Shown: positions 1 to 8,669 of the stretch, in pieces
Layout: each line of letters opens with the position of its first letter
Numbering within the stretch: the stretch's first letter is position 1
Translations under genes and position numbers: made by a program
Notes under the pieces: model-generated
What the model was told of the DNA's origin: nothing
Databases searched by the model: none
What the model saw: the letters and a program-made list of their open reading frames with translations, nothing else
Source of the DNA: a virus
IMG/VR virus record: IMGVR_UViG_3300009126_000274
Coordinates: 25,505 to 89,504 of that record
Direction: 5' to 3' (one strand)
Length of the DNA: 64,000 bases

Positions 1-963
1 AAACAAGTCCTCATTGTATGCTCCTATTTGGTCGTATGCCTCGTCAATAGTGGCCTGGATCTCATCTATTTGTATGTCTCTAGTTGCTGAACTCTGACTC
101 TCATTTTCCCTTAACCTGTTTATCTCATCATTAGCTCTGTCTATGTCGCCTTGTGTGGTTTCTCTATATTGTACAATTTGGTTACGATAACCTGCTATTT
201 GTTCCTCAGCATAACGTCTAAGTTCAACTATATCTGCGTCTATCTTTGCTCTTTCCTCTCTTTGGCTCTCTCTTACTTGTAAACCTAATGCCACATTGTC
301 AACAGTCTCGTCTCTTCTAAAAGCTCCTGTGTCTGTTGTCGTAGTACCTTGGTTAGTATAAGATGCAACTATAGCGTCTAAACCGTCAAGTTCTTGTTGT
401 TTTTGTGCTAAATCTGTGTCCAAACTAGCCCTAATTTTGTCTATTTGTTCCTCAGAGTACTCTATGTCGCCTTGTATTCTTTCCCATGCCGTATCTCGTA
501 TCTCTTCCTGTTGACGTATGCTTTCTGTTACATCAAGAGTAGAACCTTGTTGGATTCTTAGTATTCTATCCTCAGCTGCTGCTATTTTGCCATTTTCTCG
601 TTCTATTAGTTGTTCAACGCGCTCTACTTTTGCTTGTGCATCACCTGAAACTGCTGCCTGATCTAAATGTGCTTTAGATAGGAACCCGAATATACCTATT
701 GATGTTATGATGGATAGCACTACGACAGATGTAACCATGTAGCTCTTCATTAAGAGACTGGTGCGTTGCCAATACTGATATATCCATGATGCTGTAACAA
801 GTTTAGCAATTTCTAATACAACACCCATAGATAAAATAGCCATAGGTAGTGCTGAGAATATAGCCATAAGTCCTACGATGGAGAAGTACGCAGCTACTGC
901 TGATACAGCTAGTGCTGAGAATACTGTTCCTATAATAAATGTCATACTTCTAGTCTGAAACAT
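1..963 (-). CDS. Membrane-anchored coiled-coil protein (C-terminal part cut by the window edge)
   Basis: An ATG at 963 opens a frame that stays open to base 1, so at least 321 codons are present and the C-terminus is missing. The first ~110 residues hold four hydrophobic segments (for example FIIGTVFSALAVSAVAAYF, and later AIFSALPMAILSMGVV and VVLSIITSIGIFGFL). The rest is a long Glu/Gln/Arg-rich region with heptad character and almost no Pro, so a coiled coil is likely. The start overlaps the stop of the next gene upstream (TAATG), which suggests translational coupling. I do not recognise a family function. A membrane-bound structural or assembly role is possible but is inference. Confidence 0.75.
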   Translation of the reverse strand, partial: MFQTRSMTFIIGTVFSALAVSAVAAYFSIVGLMAIFSALPMAILSMGVVLEIAKLVTASWIYQYWQRTSLLMKSYMVTSVVVLSIITSIGIFGFLSKAHLDQAAVSGDAQAKVERVEQLIERENGKIAAAEDRILRIQQGSTLDVTESIRQQEEIRDTAWERIQGDIEYSEEQIDKIRASLDTDLAQKQQELDGLDAIVASYTNQGTTTTDTGAFRRDETVDNVALGLQVRESQREERAKIDADIVELRRYAEEQIAGYRNQIVQYRETTQGDIDRANDEINRLRENESQSSATRDIQIDEIQATIDEAYDQIGAYNEDLF

Positions 964-1310
964 TAGTTTACTCCCCAATTTCTCCAAGTGGCCTGGTCTC
1001 TTGTTTTAGGCGACCATTCAATTGGTTGGAAATCTTTTAAGTGGCTGGCTCTTAATCTAACATGTAGCATATCATTAACACAAAACTCATCATCTCTTTG
1101 TTGCCATTGCAATAAAAACTCTTGCATCTTCGCAGGTGCACGTGATGAATATTCTGCTATGATTTCTTTTGTTAATGTCTGCGTACATTCTTTAACAACC
1201 TTTGAACTACCAAAGTATTTCTCAAATAGTTTATCTGTCTTGCAGGAATATCCAATATAATATCTTCCGTCTGGAAAATAAGTACAATATACTCTATGTT
1301 TTTTAGCCAT
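963..1310 (-). CDS. Small GIY-YIG-like nuclease domain protein
   Basis: 115 residues. The N-terminal segment VYCTYFPDGRYYIGYS matches the two-strand core of GIY-YIG nucleases (VYCTY in place of GIY, then YYIG), and it is followed by a FGSSK segment as in phage homing-endonuclease relatives. I chose the ATG at 1310. A longer in-frame start at 1400 would run 30 codons into the cupin gene and adds an unrelated N-terminus. The family cuts DNA, and phage members are often homing enzymes, but no catalytic Arg/Glu pair is assigned with certainty here. The rest of the protein is Arg/Trp-rich. It could be a stand-alone mobile endonuclease or a domesticated domain. Confidence 0.6.
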   Translation of the reverse strand: MAKKHRVYCTYFPDGRYYIGYSCKTDKLFEKYFGSSKVVKECTQTLTKEIIAEYSSRAPAKMQEFLLQWQQRDDEFCVNDMLHVRLRASHLKDFQPIEWSPKTRDQATWRNWGVN

Positions 1311-1314
1311 ATGA

Positions 1315-1647
1315 CTATTTATGTGTTCTTTTACCGTCGAAAACACAGACAAAGTATAGATCTTCAGTACCGTCGTTAATAACTTGATGAAAGTCTCCAT
1401 CCTCTATTAACTTAATATCACCTGCTTTGACTGGCCATTTAGCCTCTTCTATCTTTATTTTGCCTTCGCCTTCCACAAAAATATAAACTTCTTCTTGCCC
1501 AGGATGTGTATGTCCTGTTGTTCGTTTGCCTGGATACAGTCGTGTACTGCTTAATACCAAGTTGTTTAAGTGTGTATTGTCTTTTACTTCATAGGTATCG
1601 TTTGATTTAACGACCACACCACCTACGTCACTAATTGTTTGCTTCAT
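1315..1647 (-). CDS. Single-domain cupin protein
   Basis: 110 residues. Cupin motif 1 is visible as G-HTHPGQEE-YIFVEGEG, with His, His and Glu metal ligands. Motif 2 is visible as PVKAGD followed by FHQVIND, giving the second-motif His. The protein is therefore a small metal-binding beta-barrel. Such proteins may be isomerases, dioxygenases or sugar-binding regulators, and the substrate cannot be read from sequence. I chose the ATG at 1647 because GAGGAA sits 5 nt upstream. An in-frame ATG four codons earlier has no such site. It overlaps the 3' end of the small zinc-ribbon gene upstream. Confidence 0.8.
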   Translation of the reverse strand: MKQTISDVGGVVVKSNDTYEVKDNTHLNNLVLSSTRLYPGKRTTGHTHPGQEEVYIFVEGEGKIKIEEAKWPVKAGDIKLIEDGDFHQVINDGTEDLYFVCVFDGKRTHK

Positions 1648-1810
1648 ATTCTTCCTCATATATATCTTTCATTTCAAATGATTGCTCTTGTTCCAATTCT
1701 TCACCACAAAATGGACAGAACTTTAAGACGTAGAAGTGATGATCGTGATCATTTTCTAAATGACCAACACCCTCACATTTCATACATTCAAATCGATCTC
1801 TACCTTCCAT
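1631..1810 (-). CDS. Small zinc-ribbon protein, 59 aa
   Basis: 59 residues with two CxxC knuckles (CMKC near residue 9 and CPFC near residue 32) separated by an Asp/His-rich stretch, then an acidic tail. This is a likely single zinc-ribbon fold. The ATG lies inside the last codons of nrdB (AATGGAAGGTAG), and the 3' end overlaps the cupin start, so the three genes are translationally linked. The function is unknown; protein or nucleic-acid binding would fit. Confidence 0.65.
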   Translation of the reverse strand: MEGRDRFECMKCEGVGHLENDHDHHFYVLKFCPFCGEELEQEQSFEMKDIYEEEYEANN

Positions 1811-2801
1811 TCTTTGCAGCTCCCCAAACCTCTGACCAATCTCCTGTTAGAGCACCACGAGCATAATCGGTAGCTCTGTTCTCAAAGAAGTTTGTATGAG
1901 TAGGAGCGTTAATCATCTCCTCTACCCACAACAAAGGATTTCTTTTATGTTTAAATATGCCTTTCATTCCCATTGCTATTAGCCTTCTATCTGCTATATA
2001 TCTAATATATTTCTTAACTTCTTCTGGCGTCAAGTTCTCCATTGGACCCATAGCAAATGCTAGATCAATAAACTTATCTTCTAGTTCAACCATCTTCTCT
2101 GCTATGTCGTAAATTTCTTTCTTTAATTTGTCCTTCCACAATTTTCTGTTCTCTTTTATATACTGTCTGAATAGTTTTATCATAGATTCAGCGTGCATTG
2201 TTTCATCTACGATGCTCCATGTTATTATTTGTCCCATGCCCTTCATCTTACCGTGACGTGGAAAGTTTAGTAGCATTATAAAAGATGAGAACAGTTGCAT
2301 GCCTTCAGTAAATGCTGAGAATGCTGCTATATTTGTAGCTACAGACTCTGGTGTGCCGTTAGCATTAGCTAACTCCATGAAGTATTCATGTTTATCCGCC
2401 ATAGATTGATATTCTAAAAACTCACTATAGGTAGACTCAGGCATTCCTAATGTCTCGATTAAGTGACTATAAGCTGCTATATGTAGTGCCTCCCGTGCTG
2501 CAAATCCTGATAACATCATACGAATTTCAGGTTGTGGAAAGTATGGAAGATAATTATTAACGTAACTACCTGCTACATCTATATCTCCTTGTGTAAAGAA
2601 TCTAAATATATTTGTAAGGAAAGCCTTCTCAGGATCTGTTAGTTTGTCCTTCCAGTCCTTTACATCATCTGCCATAGGTACTTCTGTATGTATCCAATGT
2701 GATTGTTCGTGTTTAAGCCATGCTTCATACGCCCAAGGATAATTAAATGGTTTAAAATATGTTCTCTCTTCTGTTAATCTTGCTTTTCTAGGCCGTGCCA
2801 T
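1800..2801 (-). CDS. nrdB: Ribonucleotide reductase class I, small (radical-generating) subunit
   Basis: 333 residues. It supplies the di-iron tyrosyl radical to NrdA for reduction of ribonucleoside diphosphates during phage DNA synthesis. The expected helices are seen: DPEKAFLTNIFRFFTQGD, then EALHIAAYSHLIE, which carries the Glu/His ligands and the radical Tyr, and later DETMHAE with Glu and His ligands. The C-terminus is short. It lies in a run with queC-like and nrdA genes, separated from nrdA by two genes, and overlaps queC by 14 nt. Class assignment is secure from the ligand pattern. Confidence 0.95.
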   Translation of the reverse strand: MARPRKARLTEERTYFKPFNYPWAYEAWLKHEQSHWIHTEVPMADDVKDWKDKLTDPEKAFLTNIFRFFTQGDIDVAGSYVNNYLPYFPQPEIRMMLSGFAAREALHIAAYSHLIETLGMPESTYSEFLEYQSMADKHEYFMELANANGTPESVATNIAAFSAFTEGMQLFSSFIMLLNFPRHGKMKGMGQIITWSIVDETMHAESMIKLFRQYIKENRKLWKDKLKKEIYDIAEKMVELEDKFIDLAFAMGPMENLTPEEVKKYIRYIADRRLIAMGMKGIFKHKRNPLLWVEEMINAPTHTNFFENRATDYARGALTGDWSEVWGAAKNGR

Positions 2802-3441
2802 AGTCTATCTCTCCTGCTTCTTTAAACCCCCATTCTCTTTCCTTACACCAAAAACATTCACCACATCTTCCACGTATTAACTCTACGCAGCTATGTGAGA
2901 AACGACTTATATCATTCAATACATTAAATTCTTTTGCTAATAAGACTATTTGATCTTTAGTTAAGTCTGCAAAAGGTTGTAAATATATCTCACTTATAGG
3001 TGTTCCTTCGTGTTTATAATCAGAATCTCTAGCTAATAGCCTGGGTCCTGGTGTGTGATAAGAACATAAGCTCTTATAATTAGGTGGATATTCATTTACT
3101 CCATTAAATAGAACATCTGCATAGCCATTGACTATTACTTCTTTCATTCCACCTAGTAATTGTTGTTGTACTTCTTCTCCTTGATAATCTTGTTCCCTAT
3201 TCCAGTCTACACCATCTGAGTTTATTACCCAAGGATGCAACTGTTTTGTTCCATAATAATCACAAGACCACTCTAACATTCTAGTAGCGTATGTTAATGC
3301 TCCATCTACTTTAGGTACTGTGAATGGAATACACTCTTGATTTCGTTCTAAACATTCTCCATAGACTATATGCCACAGGATAGAACTATCTAATCCTCCT
3401 GAGACCACAACACCTATCTTTTTATCCCTAGGTATTTGCAT
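2788..3441 (-). CDS. queC: QueC-like 7-cyano-7-deazaguanine (preQ0) synthase
   Basis: 217 residues. The PP-loop SGGLDSS near residue 15 is the ATP-binding signature of the N-type ATP pyrophosphatase family. The C-terminus has SCVELIRGRCGECFWC followed by GFKEAGEIDYGT, matching the QueC zinc site (Cys, CxxC, Cys) and its GFxEAG tail. QueC converts 7-carboxy-7-deazaguanine to preQ0 with ATP and ammonia. The other steps are encoded 51-58 kb away (FolE, QueD, QueE, DpdA), so this gene completes the set. It overlaps nrdB and the sulfotransferase gene by 14 nt each. Family members with other substrates exist, but the tail motif favours QueC. Confidence 0.8.
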   Translation of the reverse strand: MQIPRDKKIGVVVSGGLDSSILWHIVYGECLERNQECIPFTVPKVDGALTYATRMLEWSCDYYGTKQLHPWVINSDGVDWNREQDYQGEEVQQQLLGGMKEVIVNGYADVLFNGVNEYPPNYKSLCSYHTPGPRLLARDSDYKHEGTPISEIYLQPFADLTKDQIVLLAKEFNVLNDISRFSHSCVELIRGRCGECFWCKEREWGFKEAGEIDYGTA

Positions 3442-4057
3442 TTACAAATTTAACTCCTTCAAAATAACTATAATCTTCTTCATAAAAATTCATTACTGAA
3501 TCAACTGTTTCTTCCCATGTCTTATGCAGTAAAAAATTCTCTGGCATACGGTTTAATTTATATTTTAACCAGTCATAAGCTTTCTCATGATCTTCATCTA
3601 CGTAGGCAAATCCTAATTTTTGTTTATACTCTAAAACTCCTGGCTCATGCCACAATTCAGGTTGACTAATAGGATTGATTCTTTTATGACGCCGTAACCA
3701 ATACCTATACATCTTCTCGCCTATTAATATTTCTTCTACGACATTTCTGTTATAAAGATAAACTCTTGCTAACTTCACGTCTATCATACTTACACAATCT
3801 TTCTGAAAGGTAAAGTGAGGGTCTTCAAAACTTTCAGGAATATCATCTGAACCGCTGTCCACAACCATATTAATTGCACTCATCCAACGACTAAATGGAT
3901 CTCTATATATTAAGAAACATTTATGAGAATCTGTTAGTCCTGCATTACCTATCTCATGGTCTTCCATTACATATTTCATGGTCTGTGAAGCATTTTTATA
4001 TATCCATAAAAAATGCTTGTCATAGTGAGGCGAATAGTATGTATTACCATTCATCAT
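3428..4057 (-). CDS. Sulfotransferase-like protein
   Basis: 209 residues. The N-terminal IYKNASQTMKYVM resembles the PAPS 5'-phosphosulfate loop of carbohydrate sulfotransferases (KNAGST type). FLIYRDPFSRWMSAIN matches their RDPxxRxxS PAPS-binding block. These enzymes move sulfate from PAPS to sugars or lipids. In a phage, modification of host surface glycans is a reasonable inference. Two adjacent ATGs are possible (4057 and 4054). The start overlaps the nrdA stop (TAATGATG). Confidence 0.75.
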   Translation of the reverse strand: MMNGNTYYSPHYDKHFLWIYKNASQTMKYVMEDHEIGNAGLTDSHKCFLIYRDPFSRWMSAINMVVDSGSDDIPESFEDPHFTFQKDCVSMIDVKLARVYLYNRNVVEEILIGEKMYRYWLRRHKRINPISQPELWHEPGVLEYKQKLGFAYVDEDHEKAYDWLKYKLNRMPENFLLHKTWEETVDSVMNFYEEDYSYFEGVKFVNANT

Positions 4058-5853
4058 TAACCCTCACAAGCTAGACATTCACCATCAGCCACGTCTCTCA
4101 TATCTAATTCCTGTATTATCTCTCTTTCTATTCGTTTAGAAACTTTATCTGCCTTTCCTAACTTCTCTGAACGGCAATAATATAACGTTTTAATACCTGA
4201 CTTCCATGCTAAAAAGTGAACAGCATGTAGATATGCTATATTTGCGTCAGGCCTGAAGAAAAGATTTAAAGATTGTGCTTGATCTATGTACTCTTGTCTA
4301 TCTGCGCCATGTTCAATTAACCATCGTTGATCTATTTCCATAGATGTTTTAAATAAGCTCTTCTGTTCGTCAGATAATATTTTTAAGTGTTGTACAGAAC
4401 CATCGTTGCTTATGATCGACGACCAAATATCGTCATAATTCGTTCTCGGATGTTTTTCACAATACTCTGTGATGATTGCATCCAGGTATTTATTTTTGTT
4501 GAGGTATGCACCCGATAAGGTATCTTGCCTGTAAGCATTAGCTCTAAACGGTTCAATAGATGGCGAAGTGTTCCCCATAATAATACTACTGGAAGCATTA
4601 GGAGCAATAGCCATAACATGGCTAAAACGAACCCCTCTTCCTTTAGCATCTGGAGCCTCTCCTCTTTCTTTCCCGAGCCTTTTGTTTGCTTCATCTAATT
4701 TTCCTCTAATGTATCTAAATATTCTCAAGTTGGCACCACGTGCTTGTGCACTTTCCCATGCAATACCATTCTTTTGAAGGTAGGCATGAAATCCTAAAGC
4801 TCCAACCCCTATGCTCCTTTCACGACTAGCAGAGTATTGTGCTCTTCTAACCTGTGAGGGTGCGTTATCTATAAAATATTGCAAGACATTATCTAACATC
4901 TCTGCAACATCGTCTAAAAATTTTGGATCTCGAACCCAGGCTGCGTAATGCTCTAGGTTCACAGACGATAAACAACATACTGCTGTCCTTTTTTCGTCTG
5001 TTGGTAAAATAATCTCTGAACAGAGATTACTCTGATTAATTCTTAACCCTAATTCCTTTTGGAATTCAGGCATCTGTCTATTACTTGTATCTATAAAATG
5101 TAGGTATGGTTCCCCTGTTTCCATTCTAAGTTCTAGTATCCTTTGCCATAATCCTCTGGCTGATACTGTTTCTGTTACTGCTCCTGAATGTGGGTCTGTC
5201 AAATTCCAGCCATCATCAGCATCATCATCTACCATACACCGTTCTATTATTTCCATAAAACGATCAGTTATATTAATTCCATGATGAAGGTTAAGACATC
5301 TCATATTAGGATCGCCTGTTGCCTTTCTCATTTCTAAAAACATTAACACATCTGGATGGGAGATATCTAGGTATGTAGCATACGAGCCTCTTCTTGTTTT
5401 GCCCTGTCTATATGCTAAACAGGACGCATCGTATGTTTTTAGGTGGGACATAACTCCTGTTGATTTATCATCAGAACTCCTTATGCCAAATCCTATACCT
5501 ACACCTCCACCTAACATTGACAACCAATTAGTCTCAGACAGGTTTTTTACTAATCCTTCTGCTGTGTCATCAATATAATTTAAGAAGCATGATATAGGCA
5601 TACCACGATTAGAGCGTCCATAGGAAAGAATAGGAGTGCTGTATGAGAGCCAATGCTTACTGGCGTATTCATATAGTCTTTGTGCATGTTCTGGATTGCT
5701 AGCAAACTGTGAACTTACATAAGCAAAACGTTCTTGAGGAGAGGTTTCCTCGTCCTTCATGTAACTTTCTCTTAATCTTTGTAATCCTAACTCATCAAAT
5801 AGAGTATCACGATCCCTGTCAATTTGTATGCCTAAATAATCTTCCCTTGCCAC
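4057..5853 (-). CDS. nrdA: Ribonucleotide reductase class I, large (catalytic) subunit, no ATP-cone
   Basis: 598 residues, much shorter than T4 or E. coli NrdA (about 750-760). It carries the redox Cys in PISCFLN near residue 89, the active-site NLCSE block, the second redox Cys in AVCCLSSVN, the YY pair in LYYCRS, and the C-terminal GECLACEG tail whose CxxC re-reduces the active site. The N-terminus begins directly in the ten-helix barrel region, so the regulatory ATP-cone is absent, meaning overall-activity feedback by dATP is probably lost. The likely start is GTG at 5853, overlapping the preceding gene. The partner NrdB is encoded downstream. Confidence 0.93.
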   Translation of the reverse strand: MAREDYLGIQIDRDRDTLFDELGLQRLRESYMKDEETSPQERFAYVSSQFASNPEHAQRLYEYASKHWLSYSTPILSYGRSNRGMPISCFLNYIDDTAEGLVKNLSETNWLSMLGGGVGIGFGIRSSDDKSTGVMSHLKTYDASCLAYRQGKTRRGSYATYLDISHPDVLMFLEMRKATGDPNMRCLNLHHGINITDRFMEIIERCMVDDDADDGWNLTDPHSGAVTETVSARGLWQRILELRMETGEPYLHFIDTSNRQMPEFQKELGLRINQSNLCSEIILPTDEKRTAVCCLSSVNLEHYAAWVRDPKFLDDVAEMLDNVLQYFIDNAPSQVRRAQYSASRERSIGVGALGFHAYLQKNGIAWESAQARGANLRIFRYIRGKLDEANKRLGKERGEAPDAKGRGVRFSHVMAIAPNASSSIIMGNTSPSIEPFRANAYRQDTLSGAYLNKNKYLDAIITEYCEKHPRTNYDDIWSSIISNDGSVQHLKILSDEQKSLFKTSMEIDQRWLIEHGADRQEYIDQAQSLNLFFRPDANIAYLHAVHFLAWKSGIKTLYYCRSEKLGKADKVSKRIEREIIQELDMRDVADGECLACEG

Positions 5854-6350
5854 TCTTTTATTCCTTGTACTACTTCTTCAAATGTTTTGTCTTTAAATGA
5901 TATCCTGGCCATTACTCTTTGTTTGTCAGGATTCACCCTATGTAATATACTTGTATTCAACACCGCTGCTTCATAAGTAAATTTTCCTTCTTCATACTCT
6001 ACTGCTGTAAATTGTCCTTCTAAAATAATGTTTATTGCACACTTTACACCTTTACGATTATATTGACTTTTTGTTATTTCATTATCAACATGCCAAGGAT
6101 AATCAGATTCTATCCACATATATGCAGTCGTAAACTCACCCCAATCTGTTGGGTAGTGTTCTAAAAAACTCTCTCTAAACTTTGCCAATTCAGGAGTAAA
6201 ATCATTATATGGTAATGCAGTTATTACTCCATAATCCTTGCCTTTATATGTGTAAGGAATTTTATATGCTTTGTCTTTTACGTTGATTGCTTCAGTTCTA
6301 AGCTTTTCAGAGTCCCAAAAGGACTTCAGTAAAGGATAGACTGGGGTCAT
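5832..6350 (-). CDS. 2-oxoglutarate/Fe(II) oxygenase-like protein
   Basis: 172 residues. PWHVDNE gives a HxD pair, SILHRVN a distal His, and RVMARISF an Arg that could bind 2-oxoglutarate. That order is the jelly-roll oxygenase pattern found in several phage proteins. The substrate is unknown. The ATG overlaps the stop of the coiled-coil gene upstream (ATGA), and the 3' end overlaps nrdA, so it sits within the nucleotide-metabolism operon. Hydroxylation of a nucleic acid, protein or metabolite is equally possible. Confidence 0.6.
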   Translation of the reverse strand: MTPVYPLLKSFWDSEKLRTEAINVKDKAYKIPYTYKGKDYGVITALPYNDFTPELAKFRESFLEHYPTDWGEFTTAYMWIESDYPWHVDNEITKSQYNRKGVKCAINIILEGQFTAVEYEEGKFTYEAAVLNTSILHRVNPDKQRVMARISFKDKTFEEVVQGIKEWQGKII

Positions 6351-6571
6351 TTCAACTTCAACTTGTTCTTCAGCTCTGCGTTCTCTGCGTTTAACTCATT
6401 AATGCGTTTATATGCGCTAGTGAGTTGGCCTTGCATAGTATTTACTTCACCTTTAAGTAGGGTAATCATGCCATTTAGGGCTTCATCTATTTGTACTAAC
6501 TTTCGTCTGTACACTTCAGCTTGTCCACCCAGGGAGATAGCATCTTCTTCAGATGTCATTGGTTTAACCAT
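6347..6571 (-). CDS. Small coiled-coil protein, 74 aa
   Basis: A highly helical protein with Leu/Asn heptads toward the C-terminus (INELNAENAELKNKLKLK), typical of a short parallel coiled coil. The ATG at 6571 is chosen because GGAGGAAG lies just upstream and it overlaps the primase stop as TAATG. An upstream in-frame codon would remove that ribosome site. No enzymatic motif is seen and the function is unknown. Confidence 0.65.
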   Translation of the reverse strand: MVKPMTSEEDAISLGGQAEVYRRKLVQIDEALNGMITLLKGEVNTMQGQLTSAYKRINELNAENAELKNKLKLK

Positions 6572-7587
6572 TAACACTTCCTCCAACTAATAAATTTAAG
6601 TTCAGCTTCCAGATTTTGGAACACATTATTACTTATAATATCTTCCATATTGACTGTCTGAACACCAGCCAACACCATTTCATTTATATCTTTTTCCAGA
6701 ATGTTGTCAGGCCATATTACGACCCTTTTACCAGACTTAATATATCTGTCAACGATGTTACAGACTTCTTTATTCTTAGGCTGATTATCTACGATAATAA
6801 TACTATCCTCTGGAAGATTTAATGTTTCTATTTTATTAAACGAAGTGCCTGCGCATGCTATACAATTATCTAAAAACAAACTGTCTAAAGGTCCTTCAAC
6901 AATTTTTACAGGCTTACTTTTACTTATACAATCTAATCCAAAAACTGTTGGACTATCTTCATTTATTTTAACCAATATGTACCTTAATGGTGAGTTACCA
7001 TATGATCTTAATGTGACTGCTGTTAGGATACCTTCTTCATTAAAGAATGGTATTGCCAACCTAGATTCGTCTGACTTTATCCTGTCTTTATATTTAGGAT
7101 TTAACTGACATATATCTTTAATGTTCTCTATGTGATATAACCTGTGCCATTGATCTTTAGGTATCTGTCTTTGGGTACAATACTCTACTGCCATATGACT
7201 AGCATCTAACGTATCAACTCTATCCATAAGTTTGTCAATCAATCTATCAGGAGCACCAAATTCTGGTGTCTTAAATTCAAACTCAGGTTCTTTATTGGCG
7301 CGAGGAGCTGCTACACCCTCTGAATATCTTTCCAGAATGTACTGTTTATGTAATAATGGATCTGTTATTTTTAATAACCCACCAAAGGTCTTACCGGCGT
7401 CACAATTATGACACTTGTAGAACATGTCGTTCTTTTTACGGTAAATATATCCTCGCGCCTTGTTCTTTTTCTTTGAACTGTCGCCACAGATAGGGCAACG
7501 GAAGTTAAATAGGTAATCGTCCTTACGTTTGAATCTATCAAACCGGTGTGAGATCATCATTATATATTTCAAGTCTAAGTGTAGCAT
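6571..7587 (-). CDS. 61: DNA primase (T4 gp61-like)
   Basis: 338 residues, close to T4 gp61 (342). The N-terminus has a zinc-binding module with CPICGD near residue 31 and CHNC near residue 59. The middle has a toprim-type VEGPLDSLF and a later acidic IIVDNQ segment. It synthesises RNA primers for lagging-strand replication with the gp41 helicase, which is encoded at 26.9-28.3 kb. It is preceded by a clear sigma70-like promoter whose -10 is only 9 nt from the ATG, so the mRNA may be almost leaderless. Confidence 0.92.
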   Translation of the reverse strand: MLHLDLKYIMMISHRFDRFKRKDDYLFNFRCPICGDSSKKKNKARGYIYRKKNDMFYKCHNCDAGKTFGGLLKITDPLLHKQYILERYSEGVAAPRANKEPEFEFKTPEFGAPDRLIDKLMDRVDTLDASHMAVEYCTQRQIPKDQWHRLYHIENIKDICQLNPKYKDRIKSDESRLAIPFFNEEGILTAVTLRSYGNSPLRYILVKINEDSPTVFGLDCISKSKPVKIVEGPLDSLFLDNCIACAGTSFNKIETLNLPEDSIIIVDNQPKNKEVCNIVDRYIKSGKRVVIWPDNILEKDINEMVLAGVQTVNMEDIISNNVFQNLEAELKFISWRKC

Positions 7588-7596
7588 ATAGTCATA

Positions 7597-7625
7597 ATTA
7601 TAGTAGATCCCGAACCTGGAATCAA
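7597..7625 (-). promoter_or_regulatory. Sigma70-like early promoter for primase
   Basis: On the minus strand, TTGATT (7625-7620) is followed after 17 bp by TATAAT (7602-7597). The ATG of the primase is 9 nt past the -10, leaving a leader of about 2-3 nt. Spacer sequence CCAGGTTCGGG resembles the GGTTC seen in other promoters of this genome. Confidence 0.7.
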
Positions 7626-7654
7626 ATAGAATTATACCGTTTTGGTGTTCTTTA

Positions 7655-8113
7655 CTACTGTGCTAATAAAGACACAATCTTACCCATATTGGGGAAGAGT
7701 GCAGATCCAGCGATCAAGGCTCCTAATAAGACCCATTTCCACTTCTCAAGTTGATCTATACGTTTTTCCAGATGTGCTTGTTCTTTATCTATATGTGTGC
7801 GAAGTTTTTCAATAGCTAATAATATCTTTTCGTTATGGTCTTTTAATGAGTCGGCTGTTTCCCTGGATGCGGTTGTAATTCTAGAGTGTAACTCTTTCAC
7901 TACTGCGTCTGATTCTTTTCTTCTTTCCATTCGATCTCTTTCCGATGTGTCAAGGCGTTCTTCATGCACTGCAATAGTTGCTGCTATCACCGAACTTGCC
8001 TCTCCAATTTTATCCAAAGTATTATCTAATTTACCAAGCATATGGCCTAATGAGGCGATGTCTGCTTTGATAGTAGCTATTTCTCTGTCAGTTTTACTTG
8101 CTGCTGCTGGCAT
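7655..8113 (-). CDS. Coiled-coil protein with C-terminal membrane anchor
   Basis: 152 residues. Residues ~10-125 are a long charged helix with heptads. Residues ~129-150 form one hydrophobic segment (WVLLGALIAGSALFP) and a short tail. The overall design, a coiled coil followed by one C-terminal transmembrane helix, resembles small phage hemolysin/XhlA-type or holin-accessory proteins, but no specific match can be claimed. The 5' end overlaps the preceding structural-type gene by 20 nt. Confidence 0.65.
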   Translation of the reverse strand: MPAAASKTDREIATIKADIASLGHMLGKLDNTLDKIGEASSVIAATIAVHEERLDTSERDRMERRKESDAVVKELHSRITTASRETADSLKDHNEKILLAIEKLRTHIDKEQAHLEKRIDQLEKWKWVLLGALIAGSALFPNMGKIVSLLAQ

Positions 8114-8669
8114 TTTTCTTTATCTTCTTATTTATTTTCGCTTTCCGTCTAAATAAACTAGGCATTCCGATACCTGGATATGGCCATTTTGCCAATGTTC
8201 TTACACCTGGCTCACCTCTAGGGCCTATTCCGATAGCGTCAATACCACCATGTCCTACAGCATTAGCTGCTACTTCTTCTGTAAAATAATCTTTAAATGA
8301 TATAAGATTATGCTCTAATAACTTTGCGTTCTGTTGAACGTGTTCATCGTTCATATAAAGTTCTAACAATGTTGCTACATCTTCAAAAGTGTCTTGTTCT
8401 TCATACTCCCTCATCAGTGCTAACGCTGAGGCAAAAGATAATAATCTTTTACCCTGATAGTTAGCTGAATGATTAAGAGCATGTTGTACTTTATATACGA
8501 ATTTCTGAAGCATTGAATACATGTTTAACTCTTGTGTTCCTGATGGTTCACGAAGTTTCTTTCCTGTCTTATCTACAATGCCTGCTTTAAACGCTTCCGA
8601 CTTTTCAATCGGTGTGGCCATCATCTTTAAGATTCTTAATGCTACTATTGCGTCTAATGCTCTGGACAT
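8094..8669 (-). CDS. Conserved phage protein of unknown function, 191 aa
   Basis: The N-terminus (IVALRILKMMATPIEKSEAF) followed by AGIVDKTGKKLREP is a pattern I associate with a conserved protein near structural genes of marine T4-like phages, but I cannot assign a role. The C-terminus is Gly/Pro-rich then strongly basic (FRRKAKINKKIKKN). The start follows immediately after the upstream stop (TAAATG). A virion or internal-head role is an inference from its basic tail and neighbours. Confidence 0.6.
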   Translation of the reverse strand: MSRALDAIVALRILKMMATPIEKSEAFKAGIVDKTGKKLREPSGTQELNMYSMLQKFVYKVQHALNHSANYQGKRLLSFASALALMREYEEQDTFEDVATLLELYMNDEHVQQNAKLLEHNLISFKDYFTEEVAANAVGHGGIDAIGIGPRGEPGVRTLAKWPYPGIGMPSLFRRKAKINKKIKKNASSSK

